In this document: positions 59,801 through 64,000 of the stretch, in pieces
Numbering within the stretch: the stretch's first letter is position 1
Layout: every line of letters starts with the position of its first letter
Assembly (NCBI GenBank): GCA_030844895.1
Contig: CM061228.1
Span: forward strand, 54,115,081-54,179,080
Origin: Ambrosia x helenae
Lineage: Eukaryota; Streptophyta; Magnoliopsida; Asterales; Asteraceae
Direction of reading: 5' to 3'
Length of the DNA stretch: 64,000 nucleotides
Position numbers and translations under genes: made by a program
Notes under the pieces: generated by a model
What the model saw: only the letters and a program-made list of their open reading frames with translations
What the model was told of the DNA's origin: nothing
The model's database searches: none

Positions 59801-60384
59801 TTGAATGGTTTGTTCAGAATCAGGGCAACCATCAAAGAGCTAATACTCTTCCTCATCACGTCATATCCTCCACTCATAGACCCGAATACATGTAACATCA
59901 CATGAGCCAGGTATTTAAACTATGGGCACAATTTACCTTTATGTAAGGCTCAGTCTGTGATCGGTCCATTATATTTCATCCTTAAAAAACATTTCCTCTT
60001 TTCAATCCAGGATAAGCATCTTGGATCAATCTTCTTGTCTTTCAGCTTCAAGCCTTTCCTAATATCAGCTTCAGAAACAATCACCATCTCCTCCTGAATC
60101 TTACTGATAATTGCTGTTTCATTCTCCCAAAAATCAATCCGTGCATTCTTCCAGAATTCCTTCTGATGATCTCTGTAAATAATAGCAGGAGTGGCTATAG
60201 AATCAACAACTCTGCTCCTCTTCAGAAACTCAACAATACCAGTGAATTCGGTATGTTTCTCCAAGTCTCCAAGAAATGCGCAACAGTTGTGAGCTTCTTC
60301 AAAAGGTAGCTCTTCTTCCGGCTTCTTCCTGGCAGCCTTTTCAGATGATCCTGCTGGAACATCAGTACTTTGAGGTTCAGCCAT
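56869..60384 (-). pseudogene. Element E additional ORF (aORF), ~1,170 codons, unknown function
   Basis: Starts MAEPQSTDVP at 60384, a few bases after an acceptor-like TTTTTGCAG. Regions in order: an N-terminal globular part (AFLGDLEKHTEF, ALILNKPFNVSEM, FLLYPRFLQMIFD, LFGHLINPDYKDPG) shared with the aORF at 37-39 kb; a long Lys/Ser/Glu-rich low-complexity part with nuclear-signal-like KKTSRRKKS; a coiled coil with a QQQEEIDQLRKND heptad core; an acidic part with a run of 12 Asp (58412-58377); and a conserved-looking C-terminal part of 212 codons (57507-56869, WWYYDWKTPEAIILL, FDPMWLINCSH). Stops (59950, 59910, 57822) and two frameshifts (about 58600 and 57600) break it. It ends beside the purine tract. 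No known domain recognised. Confidence 0.75.
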
Positions 60385-61447
60385 TGATAACCTGCAAAAA
60401 CAAAACACGAATACATATTAGAATTGGACAAAATATACAAAATTGAAATTTTGAATTTTGGAATTCCACCTTCGACCAAACGTGGGTTCGAATGTGGAAA
60501 TAAGGTTCAAATGTGGAAAAGTTGGTTTAAAATTGTACATTCGACCTTTTGTCCACTTTCGACCGTTTGAATAAGCTTCCTTCGACCAAAAAGTCACTTT
60601 TGACCCTTTTGAAATGGTCGAATAGTCTGTTCATCTTCAAAAATTTCAGAATTTGATTTTGACTATTTTAACATGCCATTTTGATTCGTTTAGTTGGTAA
60701 TAGGTCCGATTAAACTTTATCAACAATCAATTGTTATTATATTCAATGATTAAGTGTTTTTCCCCAAAATCTAGGGTTCGAAGGGTTTTAATAATCAAAT
60801 CAACAATCAGATATGTTATAACCCTTGATTTTGTTATCCTCTCCCCCTAAAACACTTAAGTATTGAATCCTAATCAAAATTTAAGTCTAAAACACCCTTT
60901 AAAACCACAATTGATTGACAGTTAGGGTTCGGTCATAAAATCAACGATTCAGCCTTCAAAACATGTTGATTACCTGCAAATCTTATATAAAAATGATCAG
61001 ACAATGTTGAGGATCACAATAATAAGGTCTAAAACAAACGAGCAACAAGGGGGTGTAATCACAGAAATTTGAAAATTTTTCGAATGAATGTTCGAATGTG
61101 CAGAAGTGGTTATATTGGCTCCACATTCGACCCTTTTACTTGGGCGCATGCGAAGATATTTCCACTTTCGACCCTATTTAAAGGTTCGAAGGAAGAAATA
61201 TGGTTCGAATGTGCAACAGACATTAGAACACTTATATTCGACCGTTTAAAAAGTTTGAATGTAAAGGTAAAATTCCACATTCGACCCATCGAAGGGGCGA
61301 ATGGAGATTGGAATTTTTGAACATTTTACCAAATCTCAAAATCGAATCCCATTCAATATTTTTCTTAACTTTTAAGCATCCAACATTCATCATTTCTCAT
61401 TTTAAGATCACAAAACTCAAATGGTTCATCAAGTTTCAGAAAATCAC
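60385..61447 (-). promoter_or_regulatory. Element E spacer: TTCGACC repeats, purine tract, TATA and splice-like sites
   Basis: Non-coding. On the minus strand it contains, in order: a cluster of CATTCGACC/GGTCGAATG motifs (61310-61080, one pair enclosing CTTTAAATA), TATATAAG (60987-60980), a donor-like CAG|GTAATC (60976-60968), an internal purine tract (60852-60840), a second motif cluster (60620-60475), a branch-site-like TTCTAAT and the acceptor TTTTTGCAG (60400-60392). Confidence 0.5.
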
Positions 61448-61983
61448 TGTAGATGCATTATTGTGCGACTAATGCTTTGGATTAACATAAACATATGTTT
61501 TGGTGATTGTCGAACGGGCGAAGGAAGGATTCTGTGGGCGAATGAAGAATGTTAAAGGTGCGAAGGAGAAGAATTATACGAAGGAGAGACAAGGAGTGCG
61601 AATGTAGATTTATTGTTTTGTAGTGCTTGGTTCGCACGATGTATTTGGGCGAACCTGCACATTCGACCATTCAATATGGGCGAATGTGCAGACCTATAAA
61701 TAGGTTAAGCCATTTTTGAAAGTTAGTAGTTGATCATTTTATTTCCCTCCTGTTTTGTGTCTCTCCCTAGTATTTTGTCAACTTATTTTCACGTCATATC
61801 TGATTGTTATCTTTATTAAAACGTGTAATTTGAGTTGATTATTAATGAGAAAAACCTTTGAAATGATGATTCTGTGTTTTGATTGCTTGATTATCATAAT
61901 TGTGATTGATTCAGGGATTCCGCACCTGAATCAAACTTGTTTGATCAATCTCTTTGTAGATTTGATGATCCTAAGCGCATACA
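61448..61983 (+). repeat. Element F 5' LTR (536 bp)
   Basis: TGTAGATGCA...GCGCATACA. U3 is packed with GCGAA/GGTCGAA/TTCGACC motifs; a palindrome at 61656-61690 is followed by the TATA box TATAAATA at 61695-61702. Confidence 0.88.
61656..61690 (+). promoter_or_regulatory. LTR palindrome next to TATA box, element F
   Basis: TGCACATTCG / CGAATGTGCA arms, an A:G mismatch, then CCAT/ATGG around a 5-base loop; TATA starts five bases later. Confidence 0.7.
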
Positions 61984-61986
61984 AAG

Positions 61987-61998
61987 TGGTATCAGAGC
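61987..61998 (+). other. Element F primer-binding site, tRNA-iMet
   Basis: TGGTATCAGAGC, three bases after the LTR. Confidence 0.92.
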
Positions 61999-62607
61999 CA
62001 TTATGGATCAAACAACCACAATTTGATAATTTTATAGCAGATTTGGACCCTATTTTGATCAAAAATTTTCTGTTTTCATTGATAACATTGAATTGGTGAT
62101 AAATTGATTGATTAGAGCTTGTTTTCATGGATAAAATGCATAATTCTCTTCGATAAACTTGTTCCAAATCAAATCCGAATCAAAACCTGATTAATATCAT
62201 CAAATTCTTTCAACTTTTGAAAAATTTGATCAAAATCAACTGATTTTCAAAGAATAACCATTTTTGAAAAGTTCAGGGTCGAACCTAGGGAGAAATGGGC
62301 GAACGTGTGTGTTAAACGGTCGAACCAAAGGATTTTTGGTCGAAGGTGGTGTTTTCAGTGGTCGAACCAAGAGTTTGTTAGTGTTTTGGTGTTCATTCGA
62401 CCATACTTGTTTCATTCGACCATTCGGACGGTCGAAGGAGATTTTCATACGGTCGAAGGAGATTTGTGTCTGTTATATCTTACATTCGTATCTTTGAAAA
62501 CGGTCGAAGGAGAAGATTTTCTCTCATTCGACCATTCGACTCATACGAAGGAGTAAATTGTTTTAAACTTTTCTAATCTTTCCGTGTTTAAACTTTTTCA
62601 GATCAAG
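61999..62607 (+). other. Element F leader with GGTCGAA array and acceptor-like end
   Basis: Non-coding. At least twelve GGTCGAA/TTCGACC motifs lie at 62278-62540. CTAAT (62573-62577), a pyrimidine-rich stretch and CAG (62599-62601) come six bases before the gag ATG, as in an intron 3' end. Confidence 0.6.
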
Positions 62608-64000
62608 ATGTGGAACTTTCCGACTACACCACGACCCAACACGACACCACAACAGCAAACAACCATGGATCCTTGGTCGGTTGCTGCCCAAAAGACTAGT
62701 CAACCATCATAACCTATCAACTATATGGCTATGACTAGTTCTATTCCTCAACATGTTGCGCAACCACAACCGCAACCGATTGGCGACTATTGGGGAGTAG
62801 CAGCAGCAGCGGTTGACACACAGACGACCAATGCTATATCAACGCTTATTCAAGACTTGTCACCTGGAAGTGGAAACCGACCACCTAAGCTGATGGAAAT
62901 GGTCGAATACAACACGTGGAAGACTAAATTCAAGATCCATTTGGAGGGTATGGGTTTAGAGGGTACTGAGGCATGGCAAATGATTGCGAAAGGCTATGTT
63001 GCTCCCGATCTTGGAGAACACTGGAGAGCCTATTCCTTTGGAGAATCTAGCAGACGATGAGAAGAAAAGGTTTGCTATTGAGAAAAAGGCGTTTTCTCAA
63101 TTGTCCCAAGCTATTAACACAGATTTGCTGCATCAGTTTGGTTCGTGCACAACTTCTAAGCAGCTGTGGGACATGTTGAGAAACAGACATGATGGGAATG
63201 AGAAGACTAGGAAGCTAAGGATGGAGGAGCTTCGCAAAGAGTTTGAGAATTTTAGTTACATGGGTAACGAGACTTTGAAAGAGTTGGTTCCAAGGTATTG
63301 CCACTTACTCACAGAGCTGTCAAGCTATGAGATTAGCATACCTATGTCCGAACTGGTGGACAAGTTTGCCGATGCGTTGCCACCGTATTGGAACCAGCAT
63401 ATTGAAGTGTTGAAAGAGAAGGATGCGTACCAGTATTGGACGATAAATGAGTTTATACAGAAACTGGAGAACAAAGAGATGGAGGAGAAGAGAAAAGCAA
63501 AGAGGGCTCAGATTCCTCAGAATCCGGAACTTTATCTTGGTGGTACATCTTCTTCTCATACTACTTCCAGTTCTACTACCAACGTTGCTCCACACATCGC
63601 ATGTGTCTCTAACATCGTTAAACCACCCAAACAACCAATTAACTACCTTGCTCAAACATCTTCATATACCTCACCATCATATCCTACAACAACTTCCTAT
63701 ATCCCACCATTCTCACCCATGCAACAAGCAGCGTGTTACTCTGCTAGCCAACCTCAACAACAACAACCTTACAACCCTCAACTGAACCAAATTCAACTTA
63801 ACCAAAACCAACCCAACCAAATCCCAATTGTGTTGGAGACTTCAAATCTGAATAATGTTACTGTTGAGATTGCATAACAGCATGTAGCATTAGTTTCAGC
63901 GATGGTAGCATCATACAACGGTCCGGTTGCTAGTCAAATTGGAAACAACAATTTGACCAATGAGGACTATGCACAGATCGACAAGGAAGAGATGGAATTC
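62608..64000 (+). pseudogene. Element F gag (Copia, UBN2-type), broken
   Basis: MWNFPTTPRP start at 62608. TAA at 62710-62712 interrupts the frame, which continues (PPKLMEMVEYNTWKTKFKIHLEGM, about 62880-62950). A frameshift near 63015-63035 moves it to the frame of LENLADDEKKRFAIEKKAFSQLSQAI, then KQLWDMLRNRHDG, FENFSYMGNETLKELVPRYCHLLTEL, LPPYWNQHIEVLK and a basic KEMEEKRKAKRAQ block. A Ser/Thr/Pro then Gln/Asn-rich tail follows; TAA at 63875-63877 interrupts it but the frame stays open to the window edge. These blocks match the Copia gag (UBN2/DUF4219-like) family. No zinc knuckle is reached. Confidence 0.85.

Larger units (their letters stand above)
56339..61447 (-). mobile_element. Element E: 3' part of a minus-strand Copia element
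   Basis: In transcription order: spacer (61447-60385), aORF (60384-56869), purine tract and 3' LTR. gag and pol are not in the window; element F lies where they should be, in the opposite direction, with an LTR of the same family. Most simply F inserted into E and the rest of E lies beyond 64000. The five bases outside the LTR are ATTTG (56334-56338). Confidence 0.7.
61448..64000 (+). mobile_element. Element F: plus-strand Copia element, 5' part (runs off the window)
   Basis: 5' LTR 61448-61983, iMet primer site, 600-bp leader and gag. pol and 3' LTR lie beyond the window. The LTR is of the same family as that of E, in the opposite direction. Left flank ATCAC (61443-61447) is the predicted TSD. 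Confidence 0.85.

Overview
The window is repeat-dominated nuclear DNA from a flowering plant. It is AT-rich and full of LTR retrotransposons, hAT, PIF/Harbinger and Mutator-like elements and long microsatellites. I saw no bacterial operons, rRNA genes or CRISPR arrays. The element types and the ERF gene suggest a eudicot, probably Asteraceae; that is inference from remembered family features. I recognise only one host gene with confidence: an intronless AP2/ERF transcription factor at 46827-47786, whose AP2 domain resembles the PUCHI/FZP/BD1 clade.

Region 1 (1-2934) is the 3' end of a Sirevirus-like Copia element: an env-position ORF with two in-frame stops, a polypurine tract and a 672-bp LTR. 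It abuts a degraded Ty3/gypsy gag (2942-3560).

Region 2 (about 3561-38960) is one old Copia element split by nested insertions. Removing the insertions and one copy of each target-site duplication (TSD) reconnects its coding pieces. Element A is an 11.5-kb minus-strand Ty3/gypsy chromovirus-like element with 3-kb LTRs (TSD TCTGG). Element B is a very young 6.1-kb LARD without genes (TSD AGAAA). Element C is a 7.3-kb gag-only TR-GAG of the same family as B (TSD CTTCC). Element D is an old solo LTR (flanks AGTCC/AGTGC). The host Copia carries protease, integrase, RT and RNase H remnants, then a long spacer and an additional ORF (aORF) of unknown function. That aORF is itself interrupted by a small Copia LTR-like piece.

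Region 3 (39-46 kb) holds DNA transposons: a Mutator-like element between two (TA)n tracts, a fold-back MITE, a hAT element with an exact 8-bp TSD and a 1.3-kb GC-rich minisatellite inside, and a Tourist-like MITE with TTA duplications. Region 4 (46.3-49.3 kb) is the ERF gene and its surroundings. Region 5 (49.6-56.3 kb) has further hAT elements, a weak LTR-like remnant and a ~600-bp tandem repeat derived from a gypsy-type ORF, with one unit split by a hAT element (TSD TCTGATCG).

Region 6 (56339-64000) contains two opposed copies of another Copia family. E, on the minus strand, has a 3' LTR and an aORF related to the one at 37-39 kb. F, on the plus strand, has a 5' LTR, tRNA-iMet primer site, leader and gag, and runs off the window; it probably inserted into E.

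The least familiar signals are: (i) paired, oppositely oriented tRNA-like A-box/B-box modules in every LTR of the B/C/D group; (ii) TTCG/CGAA inverted repeats next to TATA boxes in the Copia LTRs and before the aORF, with the pairing kept while sequence changes; (iii) the unknown aORF, preceded by its own TATA, an internal purine tract and splice-site-like sequences; (iv) an exact 30-bp tandem repeat beside the polypurine tract of B and C.
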